Positions 51,579 to 60,372 of a DNA stretch of 64,000 nt are shown one piece after another. Origin of the DNA: Merdimmobilis hominis (GTDB lineage Bacteria; Bacillota; Clostridia; Oscillospirales; Ruminococcaceae); assembly GCF_021109255.1 (NCBI RefSeq), contig NZ_JAJODG010000002.1; one strand, written 5' to 3'. Made by a program: the position numbers and the translations under genes. Each line of letters opens with the position of its first letter. Within the stretch, counting starts at the first letter, position 1. The notes beneath the pieces are model-generated. The model did not search any database, was not told the DNA's origin, and worked only from the letters and a program-made list of their open reading frames with translations.

Positions 51579-52031
51579 TCAGTTTTCTTCCAAACCGGCG
51601 GAAAAGTCATTTTTAACAGTGGAGAGGATCACCAACGTTTTGGTGACTGACACGCCGGGCACGCTTTTGATCTCATTCAAAATCCTCTCCAAGGAGCCTG
51701 TGGAATCGGTGAGGACCTTTACAATAAAGTCAAAATCGCCGGTGACGTAGTGGCACTCCACAATTTCAGGATAGCTTTTGACAAACTCGGTAAACCCGTC
51801 GTTGTACTGGGGATGCTCGATCCCCACCGAGATCAGGGCGGAAAGATCCTTCCCAATTTGCTTGGGGTCCAGCACCACTGTGTACTGCCGGATGATGCCG
51901 GCATTTTCCAGCTTCCGGATCCGTTCAATCACCGCCGAAACTGACATATTGACCTTTTCGCCAATGACCGAGGCGTTTTCCCGGGAATTTTTCTTCAGGC
52001 AGTTTAGGATGCGAATGTCAATCCGGTCCAT
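51579..52031 (-). CDS. Lrp/AsnC family transcriptional regulator
   Basis: This 150-residue protein has an N-terminal helix-turn-helix (N-M-S-V-S-A-V-I-E-R-I-R-K-L) and a C-terminal RAM domain (Y-V-T-G-D-F-D-F-I-V-K-V). Such regulators respond to amino acids. It lies 87 bp upstream of pntAA on the same strand and may control the transhydrogenase. The desulfidase-like gene beyond is another possible target, since E. coli DecR, which controls cysteine desulfidase, is in this family. The ribosome site is weak (GGAAGG). Confidence 0.88.
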   Translation of the reverse strand: MDRIDIRILNCLKKNSRENASVIGEKVNMSVSAVIERIRKLENAGIIRQYTVVLDPKQIGKDLSALISVGIEHPQYNDGFTEFVKSYPEIVECHYVTGDFDFIVKVLTDSTGSLERILNEIKSVPGVSVTKTLVILSTVKNDFSAGLEEN

Positions 52032-52064
52032 CTATCTGTCCGCCTTCCATCTTGATTTACTTTC

Positions 52065-52093
52065 ATCATACCCCCAATCTGGAAAAAAGTAAA
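52065..52093 (-). promoter_or_regulatory. Promoter of the Lrp/AsnC gene
   Basis: On the reverse strand TTTACT (52088-52093), a 17-bp spacer and TATGAT (52065-52070). Confidence 0.65.
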
Positions 52094-52368
52094 TATAATT
52101 ACCAGAATTCAAAAACATTTTTGAAAAATACTAGTCAAAACAGAAATATCTTTGTTTTTCAAGCCCTCTTGTTTGGTGATTAACAATCTGAATCAAGAAA
52201 TTCCAAATATTTTTAGGCATTATTACTATCCCAACTGGATTTTTCAAAGAAAAAGCCGGCTTTTCCAAAAAATCTAAAATAGAAGGCCGAAAAAAAGATA
52301 TTTTTTCTTTTCCACAAAGACAGTCGGATTTTAGGGCGGGGAATGGGATTGGACGATGGGGTTTTTAT
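52094..52368. other. AT-rich divergent spacer between the Lrp gene and miaB
   Basis: No gene is visible in the 403-bp gap between the two start codons. It has many A- and T-runs (for example around 52110-52130 and 52280-52315), unlike the rest of the window. These could act as UP elements or as binding sites for the regulator. Nothing else can be supported. Confidence 0.5.
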
Positions 52369-52397
52369 TTGACTATCCTCTTTGCGGATAGTATAAT
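52369..52397 (+). promoter_or_regulatory. Strong promoter of the miaB operon
   Basis: TTGACT (52369-52374), a 17-bp spacer and TATAAT (52392-52397), 38 bp before the miaB start. Confidence 0.85.
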
Positions 52398-52434
52398 ATA
52401 TGAGTTAATACTGCAAGATTTGAGAGGATTCCCC

Positions 52435-53859
52435 ATGGCTGCAAACACATTGACCCAATATGACTTTTTTGACGCGGACCCCGCCCGGCAGGAGCGGTAT
52501 ATGGACCGGGTTTGTTCCTTTTTATCCCAGCGCTGTGATACCCCGCCGCTGGCCCTGGTCCACTCCTTTGGCTGCCAGCAGAACTCCAGCGACACCGAAA
52601 AACTAAAGGGGATGCTTGCCCGGATGGGCTATGGCTTCACCGACCGCCCAGAAGAGGCCCGCCTTGTCCTTTTCAACACCTGTGCGGTGCGGGAAAACGC
52701 TGAGGACCGGGTCCTGGGCAACGTGGGCGCCCTCAAAGCCTACAAAGCCGCCAATCCGGAACTGATCATCGCCCTGTGTGGGTGCATGATGCAGCAGCCC
52801 CATATGGCGGAGAAGGTGAAAAAAAGTTACCCCTATGTGGATTTGGTCTTTGGCACCCATGTAGCCCATATGTTCCCCGAGCTGCTGTACACCTGCCTTA
52901 GCGAGGGCAAGCGGGTGTTTAACCTCAGTGAGGAAAGCGCCCCTATGGCCGAGGGGCTGCCTGTTCTGCGGGACAATGACCTGAAAGCCTGGCTTCCCAT
53001 TATGAATGGGTGCGATAACTTTTGCTCCTACTGCATCGTCCCCTATGTGCGGGGCCGGGAGAAAAGCCGCCCCAGCAAGGAGATTATCAGGGAAGCCACT
53101 GAACTGGTGGCAGCTGGGTACAAGGAGATCACCCTTTTGGGACAGAATGTCAATTCCTACGGCAAGGGCCTGGAGGAGCAGATCAATTTCGCCGGGCTTT
53201 TGCATCAGGTCAACGCCATCCCCGGCGATTTCCGCATCCGGTTTATGACCAGCCATCCCAAGGACTGCACCCACGAGCTGATCGACGCAATCGCCGCCTG
53301 TAAAAAGGTCTGCAACCACATCCACCTGCCGGTGCAGTGCGGCAACAACCGAGTGCTGAGAGAGATGAACCGCCACTACACCGTGGAGGAATATCTGGAG
53401 CTGGCCGCTTATGCCCATCAGAAAATGCCGGATGTCACCTTCACCAGCGATATTATTGTGGGCTTCCCTGGGGAAAGCTATGAAGAGTTCCAGGACACCC
53501 TGGAACTGGTCCGCAAAATGCGCTACAGCGCCCTCTATACCTTTATATACAGCCGCCGCAGTGGAACCCGCGCCGCCCAGATGCCAGACCCCGTTTCAGG
53601 GGAGGAGAAGGGGCGCTGGTTCCAGGAGCTCCTTGACCTCCAGGAAAAAATCGGGCTGGAGGAGCATGAGGCCATGGTGGGAGGCGTCTACCGGGTGCTG
53701 GTGGATGGAGTCGGCAAGACCGGGGAAGGGTATCTGACCGGCCGGACTGAATCCAACGTCATCGTCGATTTTAAGGCCCCAAAGGAAATCATCGGCCAGT
53801 TTGTCCAGGTCCGAGTGACCAAGGCGCGCAACTGGCTGGTCCTTGGGGAATTAATATAA
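52435..53859 (+). CDS. miaB: tRNA-2-methylthio-N6-dimethylallyladenosine synthase MiaB
   Basis: This 474-residue radical SAM methylthiotransferase modifies A37 of tRNAs reading UNN codons. The second cluster uses cysteines in S-F-G-C-Q-Q-N-S, F-N-T-C-A-V-R-E and A-L-C-G-C-M. The radical SAM site is C-D-N-F-C-S-Y-C, followed by V-R-G-R-E-K-S-R. A C-terminal TRAM domain closes the protein. The ATG at 52435 follows GAGAGGA; the frame opens earlier, inside the promoter. miaA, which makes its substrate, lies four genes downstream. Confidence 0.96.
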   Translation: MAANTLTQYDFFDADPARQERYMDRVCSFLSQRCDTPPLALVHSFGCQQNSSDTEKLKGMLARMGYGFTDRPEEARLVLFNTCAVRENAEDRVLGNVGALKAYKAANPELIIALCGCMMQQPHMAEKVKKSYPYVDLVFGTHVAHMFPELLYTCLSEGKRVFNLSEESAPMAEGLPVLRDNDLKAWLPIMNGCDNFCSYCIVPYVRGREKSRPSKEIIREATELVAAGYKEITLLGQNVNSYGKGLEEQINFAGLLHQVNAIPGDFRIRFMTSHPKDCTHELIDAIAACKKVCNHIHLPVQCGNNRVLREMNRHYTVEEYLELAAYAHQKMPDVTFTSDIIVGFPGESYEEFQDTLELVRKMRYSALYTFIYSRRSGTRAAQMPDPVSGEEKGRWFQELLDLQEKIGLEEHEAMVGGVYRVLVDGVGKTGEGYLTGRTESNVIVDFKAPKEIIGQFVQVRVTKARNWLVLGELI

Positions 53860-53888
53860 AATAATGAACCTTTATGGAGGAAACAAAC

Positions 53889-54296
53889 ATGGACATTATC
53901 GAATGCGCAAGACTCCTCGGCAAAACCCTGCAGCAGGATGAGAGATATCTGCGGCTGAAAAAAGCCACCGAGGTCAACGACGCCGATGAAAAGCTTCAGG
54001 AGATGATCAACGCCTTCAACATGAAGCGGATTGAGATCAACCAGGAAGTGCAGAAGACCGAGAAAAACGGCGATCGGATGATGCAGCTGGATTCCGAGTT
54101 CAAACAGCTGTACCAGGATATCATGTCCACCCCTTTGATGGTGGAGTACAACGCCGCCAAACAGGAGATGGATGAGGCCCTGACTTTTGTCAACCAGATC
54201 ATCATCGGCAGCGTCAACGGCGAAGATCCCGACACCATCGAGCCGATGGAGATGGGCTGCGGCGGCAACTGCGCATCCTGCCAGGGTTGCCACTAA
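53889..54296 (+). CDS. YlbF/YmcA (RicF/RicA) family protein with C-terminal Cys cluster
   Basis: This 135-residue helical protein belongs to the com_YlbF family, whose Bacillus members form the RicA-RicF-RicT complex that binds Fe-S clusters and steers RNase Y. The body is Glu/Lys/Gln-rich coiled coil. The C terminus carries C-G-G-N-C-A-S-C-Q-G-C-H, four cysteines suited to a metal or Fe-S cluster. TGGAGG precedes the ATG at 53889; an in-frame ATG five codons earlier overlaps that site. It sits 29 bp after miaB, as ymcA does in Bacillus. Confidence 0.85.
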   Translation: MDIIECARLLGKTLQQDERYLRLKKATEVNDADEKLQEMINAFNMKRIEINQEVQKTEKNGDRMMQLDSEFKQLYQDIMSTPLMVEYNAAKQEMDEALTFVNQIIIGSVNGEDPDTIEPMEMGCGGNCASCQGCH

Positions 54297-54394
54297 TCTT
54301 TTGACTACACATCCGAACAAAAATTTTTGTCACAGTGTGCCTTCACCTCACGGGGTGGGGGCGCACTGTGGCCCTAATTGGGGAGGAAACGCAA

Positions 54395-57010
54395 GTGACA
54401 GAATTATCGCCCATGATGCAGCAGTATAAGCAGGTCAAAGAGCAGCACAAAGACCACATCCTCTTCTTCCGCCTGGGGGATTTTTATGAGATGTTCTTTG
54501 ACGATGCCCTGCTGGTTTCCAAGGAATTGGAGCTGACGCTGACCGGACGGGATTGCGGACTCCCGGAGCGCGCCCCCATGTGCGGGGTGCCCTACCACAG
54601 CTGCGACGCCTACATCGCCCGGCTGATCAAAAAAGGGTACAAGGTCGCCATCTGTGAACAGATGGAGGACCCCAAATCGGCCAAGGGCCTGGTCAAGCGG
54701 GATGTCATCCGGGTCATCACCCCGGGCACCCTCATTGAGACCAACATGTTGGAGGAAGGGGTCAACAACTTCATCGCCTCCATCTACCTGGAAGGGGAGT
54801 GCTACGGCGTGGCCGTGGCGGACATCTCCACCGGGGAAATCCACCTCACCCAGTTTGAAGATCCCCAGGATGAAACCATTAAAAACGAGATCTCCCGGTT
54901 CGCCCCCAGCGAGATCGTCTTCAACACCGCTTTTTTAAGTAAAAACCACATTGCTTCCTTTATCAAAGAGCGGCTCAGCTGCTGTGCCGAATGCCTGGAC
55001 GACAGCGCCTATGCCGTGGAGGAAGCCAAGGCCCGCGTCCTCTCCCACTTTGGGGAAGAGACGCTGCAAAACCTCTCCTTGGAAGAAAAACCACTCGCGG
55101 TCTGCGCCGCCGGGGGGCTGCTCTCCTATCTCTACGACACCCAAAAAACCGGGGTGGAACGGCTTTCCACTATCGATTTGTACAGCGAAACCCAGTATAT
55201 GCGGCTGGACATTACCGCCCGCCGCAACCTGGAATTAACCGAGACAATGCGCTCCAAAGAAAAGAGGGGTTCTCTTCTTTGGGTGATTGATAAAACCAAA
55301 ACCGCCATGGGCAAGCGTCTGCTGCGCCAGTACTTGGAACAGCCGCTGGTCAACCCCGCCCACATCGACAAACGGCTCAACGCGGTGGAGGAACTGTTTG
55401 AAAACCCCATCCTGCGGGACGATGTCATCGGCCAGCTCTCCGGCATCTACGACCTGGAACGGCTGATGACCAAAATTGTCTTTGGAAACGCCACGCCCCG
55501 GGAGCTGAAATCCCTGGAGATGACGACCCGCAGGCTTCCAGCCCTCAAAGAGTGTCTTTGCGGGGTAAATTCCCGGTACCTTCAGGAGATATACCGGGAT
55601 ATCGACCCCTTAGAGGATATCTGTGACCTGATCTCCCGGGCCATCTTCGACGAGCCGCCCATCACCTTAAAAGACGGCTGGGTGATCAAAGACGGCTACC
55701 AGGAGGACCTGGACCACCTGCGGGGCCTTGTGACCCACAGCAAAGAGTACCTAGCCGCCATCGAGACCCAGGAGCGGGAGAAAACCGGCATCAAAAACCT
55801 GAAAATCAGCTACAACAAGGTGTTTGGCTACTACATAGAGGTGACAAAATCCTATTTGTCCCTGGTACCGGAAACCTATATCCGCAAGCAGACCCTGGCC
55901 AACTGTGAGCGCTATATCACCCAGGAGCTCAAAGACCTGGAGGACCAGATCCTCTCGGCCAACGAATCCATGCTGTCCCTGGAGGCCAAAATTTTTGAGG
56001 ACGTCCGCTCCACCGTGGCCTCCCAGCTCCACCGGATCCAAACCACTGCCAACGCAGTGGCCCGGCTGGATGTCTTTGCCTCCTTGGCCTTTGTGGCCCA
56101 GCAGAACAGCTATACCCGGCCGCGGGTCAATCTCTCCGGCCGCATCGCCATCACCGACGGCCGGCACCCGGTGGTGGAATCCATCCTCACCGACCAGCCC
56201 TTTGTCTCCAACGACACCCAGCTGGATTTGGCGGAGAACCGCATCGCCATCATCACCGGCCCAAACATGGCGGGCAAGTCCACCTATATGCGCCAAACCG
56301 CCCTCATTGTCCTCTTGGCCCAGATCGGCAGCTTTGTCCCGGCGGCCCAGGCGGAGATCGGGGTAGTGGATGGCATCTACACCCGGGTGGGGGCGTCGGA
56401 TGACCTGGCTTCCGGCCAATCCACCTTTATGGTGGAGATGAACGAGGTCGCCCAGATCCTCAAAGGGGCCACCAGCCGCAGCCTGCTCATCCTGGACGAA
56501 ATCGGCCGCGGCACTTCTACCTTTGACGGGATGAGCATCGCCCGGGCGGTGATCGAATACATCGCTGACCCCAAAAAGCTGGGAGCCAAAACGTTGTTTG
56601 CCACCCATTACCACGAGCTCACCGACCTGGAGTCCCTCATCCCCTGCGTAAAAAACTACAACATCGCGGTGAAAAAGCGGGGGGACGACATCACCTTCCT
56701 GCGCAAGATCATCCGGGGCGGGGCGGACGACAGCTACGGCATTGAAGTCTCCAAGCTGGCGGGTATCCCAGAGTGGATCATCAAGCGGGCCCATGAGATC
56801 CTGGAGGAGCTGGAAGCCGGCAAGGCCGCTCCCGCGCCGAAAGTCCGGGGAAAGAAGCGGCGGGAAGCCCCTCTGGAAGACCAGCAGGTGATGCTCCCCG
56901 GGGCGAAGATCTCACCGGTGGAAGAGCTTTTGAAACAGACCGATTTAAACACCATGTCGCCCATTGAGGCGCTCAACAAGCTGTACCAGTTAAAAGCCCT
57001 GGTGCAATAG
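54395..57010 (+). CDS. mutS: DNA mismatch repair protein MutS
   Basis: This 871-residue mismatch sensor has the binding motif F-F-R-L-G-D-F-Y-E-M-F in domain I. The C-terminal ABC ATPase has Walker A G-P-N-M-A-G-K-S-T and the D-E-I-G-R-G-T-S-T-F segment. The C-terminal tail ends with P-I-E-A-L-N-K-L-Y-Q-L, like other MutS1 proteins. The start is the GTG at 54395 because GGGGAGGAAA lies 6 bp upstream. The frame extends to 54335 but passes through a 10-bp hairpin (54331-54370). Confidence 0.96.
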   Translation: MTELSPMMQQYKQVKEQHKDHILFFRLGDFYEMFFDDALLVSKELELTLTGRDCGLPERAPMCGVPYHSCDAYIARLIKKGYKVAICEQMEDPKSAKGLVKRDVIRVITPGTLIETNMLEEGVNNFIASIYLEGECYGVAVADISTGEIHLTQFEDPQDETIKNEISRFAPSEIVFNTAFLSKNHIASFIKERLSCCAECLDDSAYAVEEAKARVLSHFGEETLQNLSLEEKPLAVCAAGGLLSYLYDTQKTGVERLSTIDLYSETQYMRLDITARRNLELTETMRSKEKRGSLLWVIDKTKTAMGKRLLRQYLEQPLVNPAHIDKRLNAVEELFENPILRDDVIGQLSGIYDLERLMTKIVFGNATPRELKSLEMTTRRLPALKECLCGVNSRYLQEIYRDIDPLEDICDLISRAIFDEPPITLKDGWVIKDGYQEDLDHLRGLVTHSKEYLAAIETQEREKTGIKNLKISYNKVFGYYIEVTKSYLSLVPETYIRKQTLANCERYITQELKDLEDQILSANESMLSLEAKIFEDVRSTVASQLHRIQTTANAVARLDVFASLAFVAQQNSYTRPRVNLSGRIAITDGRHPVVESILTDQPFVSNDTQLDLAENRIAIITGPNMAGKSTYMRQTALIVLLAQIGSFVPAAQAEIGVVDGIYTRVGASDDLASGQSTFMVEMNEVAQILKGATSRSLLILDEIGRGTSTFDGMSIARAVIEYIADPKKLGAKTLFATHYHELTDLESLIPCVKNYNIAVKKRGDDITFLRKIIRGGADDSYGIEVSKLAGIPEWIIKRAHEILEELEAGKAAPAPKVRGKKRREAPLEDQQVMLPGAKISPVEELLKQTDLNTMSPIEALNKLYQLKALVQ

Positions 57011-57028
57011 GGAAAGGAGGCCGACGCC

Positions 57029-59032
57029 TTGGCAAAAATTCATCTTTTACAGCAAGAAGTGGCGGAATTGATCGCCGCCGGTGAAGTGGTGGAGCGGCCG
57101 GCATCCATCGTCAAAGAATTGGTGGAAAACGCCATTGACGCCGGCGCGGACCAGATCACCATTGAGATCAAAGGCGGCGGCGTCCGCTACATCCGCATCA
57201 CCGACAACGGCTGCGGCATCGCCCGGGAGGATGTGAAAAACGCCTTCCTCCGCCATGCCACCAGCAAGGTCCTCACCGCCGAGGATTTAAATGGCATCCT
57301 AACCTTTGGGTTCCGGGGAGAGGCTCTGGCTTCGGTGGCCGCCATGTGCCGGGTGGAGATTTTGACCCGCACCGCAGAGGAGACCTGCGGCACCCGCTAT
57401 GTCATCGAGGGCGGGGTGGAGAAGGATTTATTGGACGCCGGCTGCCCGGTGGGGACCACGCTGGTGGTCCGGGACGTCTTTTACAACACCCCCGCCCGGA
57501 TGAAATTCCTCAAAAAAGACAGCACGGAAGGGATGGGGGTCTCCAACGTAGTGGACCGGATGGCCCTCTCCAACCCCGGGGTCTCTTTCCGCTACCTGCG
57601 GGAAGGGGAGCTGAAATTGACCACCCCGGGCAACGGGGACCTTCTCTCTGCCATCCACGCGGTGTATGGGAAGGAATTTTCCTCTTCCTTGATCCCGCTG
57701 GGGGAGGGGAGGGGCCTTGTCCGGGCAGAAGGGTACATCTCCAAGCCGGAGTGCGCCCGGGGCACCCGCTCCATGCAGCACTTCTTTGTCAACGGCCGGT
57801 ACGTCCATTCCAAAACCTGTGCCGCTGCCTTAGAGGAAGCCTATAAAAACTCCACGATGGTGGGCAAGTTCCCGGGATGTGTCCTCAACCTGGTCATCCC
57901 GCCGGACACAGTGGATGTCAATGTCCACCCTGCCAAGACAGAGGTTCGCTTCTCCGACGAGAGGGCGGTGTACAACGTGGTTTACGCCGCCTGCAAAGAT
58001 GCGGTGAGCCAGTACAGCAAGGATCGGTTTTTGGGCGATCCCCAGCCAGCCAAAAAAACGTCCATCACCCCCTTCGGCCTGCGGGCCTTTGATCATACAG
58101 GGGAACAGCAGCGGTTTTCCCATCTGGAACATTCTGCGTCTAGTGCCCCACCACCCCAGAGGGGGTGGGCACCCCCTCCCAAATTAAAACCTCAGCAAAA
58201 ACGGGATTGGAATACGGGATCTCAGTCCAAGGTGATCCCCTCAAAACCGGACACCCCCTCAAGAGAAACCCTGTTGGTGGCAGATGATGTCCTCGTCCCC
58301 TACCGGGTAAAGGGGACTGCGGCAGCCCAGAAACAAATGGAGATTCCTCCACAAAAATCAATAGAAACGGACAAGCCGCCGCTCTCAGGTCGGGGAGGAA
58401 TCCCCCCGGCTGGGGAAAATAAACCGGCTCCGCTGCTCTATTCCGGGGATACCGACCCCTATGAGGACATCCGGCTGGTGGGGGAGGTCTTCGGCACCTA
58501 CCTGGTGCTCCAGACCCCTGACGCCATCATTTTGGTGGACAAACACGCCGCTCATGAACGGTACATCTTCAACCAGCTCAAGTCCCAAGGCCGGGAAATG
58601 GAGCGGCAGGTGTTGCTCTCCCCAATTCCAGTCAACCTCTCCAAGGAGGAATACGCAGCTGCAGTGGAATCGCTAGACCTCTTTGAGGAAGCGGGCTTCT
58701 CCGCCGAAGATTTCGGGGACGGCTGCCTTCTCATCCGGGAGACGCCCCTTCTCCTCAATCAGCTGGACATCCCCGCAGTGGTGGCGGAGGTCGCGTCTAA
58801 AATCGCCGCCCACAACCGGGAGGTCACCCCCGATCTGATCGAGGATCTGTACCACTCGGTCGCCTGCAAATCGGCCATCAAGGCCCACGACAAAAACGGA
58901 GCGCTGGAACTCTCCCAGTTGGTGCGGCTGATCCGGGAGAACGATGACCTGCGGTACTGCCCCCACGGGCGGCCCATCTCGGTGCGGATCACCCAAAAAG
59001 AATTGGAAAAAATGTTTGGCAGGATTGTTTGA
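57029..59032 (+). CDS. mutL: DNA mismatch repair protein MutL
   Basis: This 667-residue GHKL ATPase couples MutS to strand incision. The ATPase motifs are E-L-V-E-N-A-I-D-A-G, D-N-G-C-G-I and G-F-R-G-E-A-L. The C-terminal endonuclease motif reads D-K-H-A-A-H-E-R-Y-I-F-N; the usual final Glu is Asn here. The other nuclease blocks, V-A-C-K-S-A-I-K and Y-C-P-H-G-R-P, are intact. A proline-rich linker of about 130 residues joins the halves. The TTG at 57029 follows AAAGGAGG. Confidence 0.95.
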   Translation: MAKIHLLQQEVAELIAAGEVVERPASIVKELVENAIDAGADQITIEIKGGGVRYIRITDNGCGIAREDVKNAFLRHATSKVLTAEDLNGILTFGFRGEALASVAAMCRVEILTRTAEETCGTRYVIEGGVEKDLLDAGCPVGTTLVVRDVFYNTPARMKFLKKDSTEGMGVSNVVDRMALSNPGVSFRYLREGELKLTTPGNGDLLSAIHAVYGKEFSSSLIPLGEGRGLVRAEGYISKPECARGTRSMQHFFVNGRYVHSKTCAAALEEAYKNSTMVGKFPGCVLNLVIPPDTVDVNVHPAKTEVRFSDERAVYNVVYAACKDAVSQYSKDRFLGDPQPAKKTSITPFGLRAFDHTGEQQRFSHLEHSASSAPPPQRGWAPPPKLKPQQKRDWNTGSQSKVIPSKPDTPSRETLLVADDVLVPYRVKGTAAAQKQMEIPPQKSIETDKPPLSGRGGIPPAGENKPAPLLYSGDTDPYEDIRLVGEVFGTYLVLQTPDAIILVDKHAAHERYIFNQLKSQGREMERQVLLSPIPVNLSKEEYAAAVESLDLFEEAGFSAEDFGDGCLLIRETPLLLNQLDIPAVVAEVASKIAAHNREVTPDLIEDLYHSVACKSAIKAHDKNGALELSQLVRLIRENDDLRYCPHGRPISVRITQKELEKMFGRIV

Positions 59033-59033
59033 T

Positions 59034-59996
59034 ATGGATATGCAAGAAAAAATTCCCCTGTTGGCCATCGCCGGACCCACCGCTTCCGGCAAAACCAAAC
59101 TGGCGGTGGAGTTGGCCAAAGCCTTTGACGGCGAGGTCATCTCCGCTGATTCCATGCAGGTGTACCGGGGCATGGCCATCGGCACTGCCCAGCCCACCTT
59201 GGAAGAAATGGAGGGCATCCCCCACCACCTCATCGGCTTTTTGGACCCAGATGAGGCGTTCAGCGTGGCCCAGTATGTGGAACTGGCCCGGGCGAAAATC
59301 CGGGAGGTGCACAACCGGGGCAAGCTGCCCATCCTGGCGGGGGGGACGGGGCTGTACCTTTCCTCGGTCGTCGACAACATCGACTTTCATGAGATCAAAA
59401 GCGACCCGGACCTGCGCCGGGAATTGGAAGCCCGAGCCCGGGAAGAGGGTGGGGAAGCCCTGCTGCGGGAACTGGCATCCTTTGACCCGGAGCTGGCGGC
59501 GGCCCTCCACCCCAACAACCTGGGGCGGATTCTGCGGGCCATCGAGGTGTACCGCCTCACCGGAAAGCCCATGAGCCTGCACCAGGAGGAATCGCGGCAG
59601 AAGCCGGGCAACTACGCCCTTTGCTACCTGGGCCTTTGCTATGACAACCGGCAGAAGCTCTACGATCGAATCAACCTGCGGGTGGATTTGATGGTGGAGG
59701 CTGGCCTTCTTCAGGAGGCGGAGGATTTGTTCCGCTCCCGGTTTGCCGGAACTGCCCGCCAGGCCATCGGCTACAAGGAGCTGGAGGGCTACTTCTCTGG
59801 GGGAACACCTCTGGAGGATTGCCTGGAGGCGATCAAGCTGGGTTCCCGACGGTATGCCAAGCGGCAGCTAACCTGGTTCCGGCGGGATGGACGAATCCAC
59901 TGGATCGCCGTCGACCGCTTCCCCTCTTGGAGGGAAGTTTTGGAAGAAGCGCAAAACACTCTGGTAAAAAGTGGAATATTATGCTATACTAAATAA
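59034..59996 (+). CDS. miaA: tRNA dimethylallyltransferase MiaA
   Basis: This 320-residue enzyme adds the dimethylallyl group to A37, the step before MiaB. The P-loop is G-P-T-A-S-G-K-T-K, then I-S-A-D-S-M-Q-V-Y-R-G-M and the A-G-G-T-G-L-Y segment. R-Q-A-I-G-Y-K-E-L and K-R-Q-L-T-W-F-R-R complete the set. The ATG at 59034 is 1 bp after the mutL stop. mutL-miaA-hfq is a widely conserved order. Confidence 0.95.
   Translation: MDMQEKIPLLAIAGPTASGKTKLAVELAKAFDGEVISADSMQVYRGMAIGTAQPTLEEMEGIPHHLIGFLDPDEAFSVAQYVELARAKIREVHNRGKLPILAGGTGLYLSSVVDNIDFHEIKSDPDLRRELEARAREEGGEALLRELASFDPELAAALHPNNLGRILRAIEVYRLTGKPMSLHQEESRQKPGNYALCYLGLCYDNRQKLYDRINLRVDLMVEAGLLQEAEDLFRSRFAGTARQAIGYKELEGYFSGGTPLEDCLEAIKLGSRRYAKRQLTWFRRDGRIHWIAVDRFPSWREVLEEAQNTLVKSGILCYTK
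59962..59990 (+). promoter_or_regulatory. Possible extended -10 promoter of hfq
   Basis: TGCTATACT (TATACT at 59985-59990) at the end of miaA, with a weak -35 (TGGTAA) 17 bp upstream. The leader then contains a GCCGG/CCGGC hairpin. Confidence 0.4.
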
Positions 59997-60102
59997 AATT
60001 GCCGGTTTGCCGGCAGTTGCCGCACCAAAGTTCTGACAAGCACAGGCCCTTTTTGCCCAAATTTCGGCGGCTGGGCCCGATTTTCCATAAGGAGGTTGCG
60101 CG

Positions 60103-60345
60103 ATGAAAAGCATGAATTTGCAGGATGTATTCCTCAACCAAGCCAGGAAGGAGAAAACCCCAGTTACCATCTATTTGACCAACGGGTTCCAGTTTAAAGG
60201 GACAGTGCGCGGGTTTGATTCCTTCACCGTGATATTGGATGCCGACGGCAAACAAAACCTTGTGTACAAACACGCGATTTCCACCATTGTGCCCGCCAAG
60301 GCCATCAGCATTTTGGATGCCTACGATGGGCAGGACGGGGAATAA
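60103..60345 (+). CDS. hfq: RNA chaperone Hfq
   Basis: This 80-residue Sm-like protein forms a hexameric ring that binds small RNAs and mRNAs. Sm1 includes I-Y-L-T-N-G-F-Q-F-K-G and F-D-S-F-T-V-I-L. Sm2 is Q-N-L-V-Y-K-H-A-I-S-T-I, with the Y-K-H triad at the RNA-binding surface. The N-terminal N-L-Q-D-V-F-L-N is typical. AAGGAGG precedes the ATG. Its role in Gram-positives is often limited. Confidence 0.96.
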   Translation: MKSMNLQDVFLNQARKEKTPVTIYLTNGFQFKGTVRGFDSFTVILDADGKQNLVYKHAISTIVPAKAISILDAYDGQDGE

Positions 60346-60372
60346 CCGCCCGCCGATGACAAGGGGAGACCA

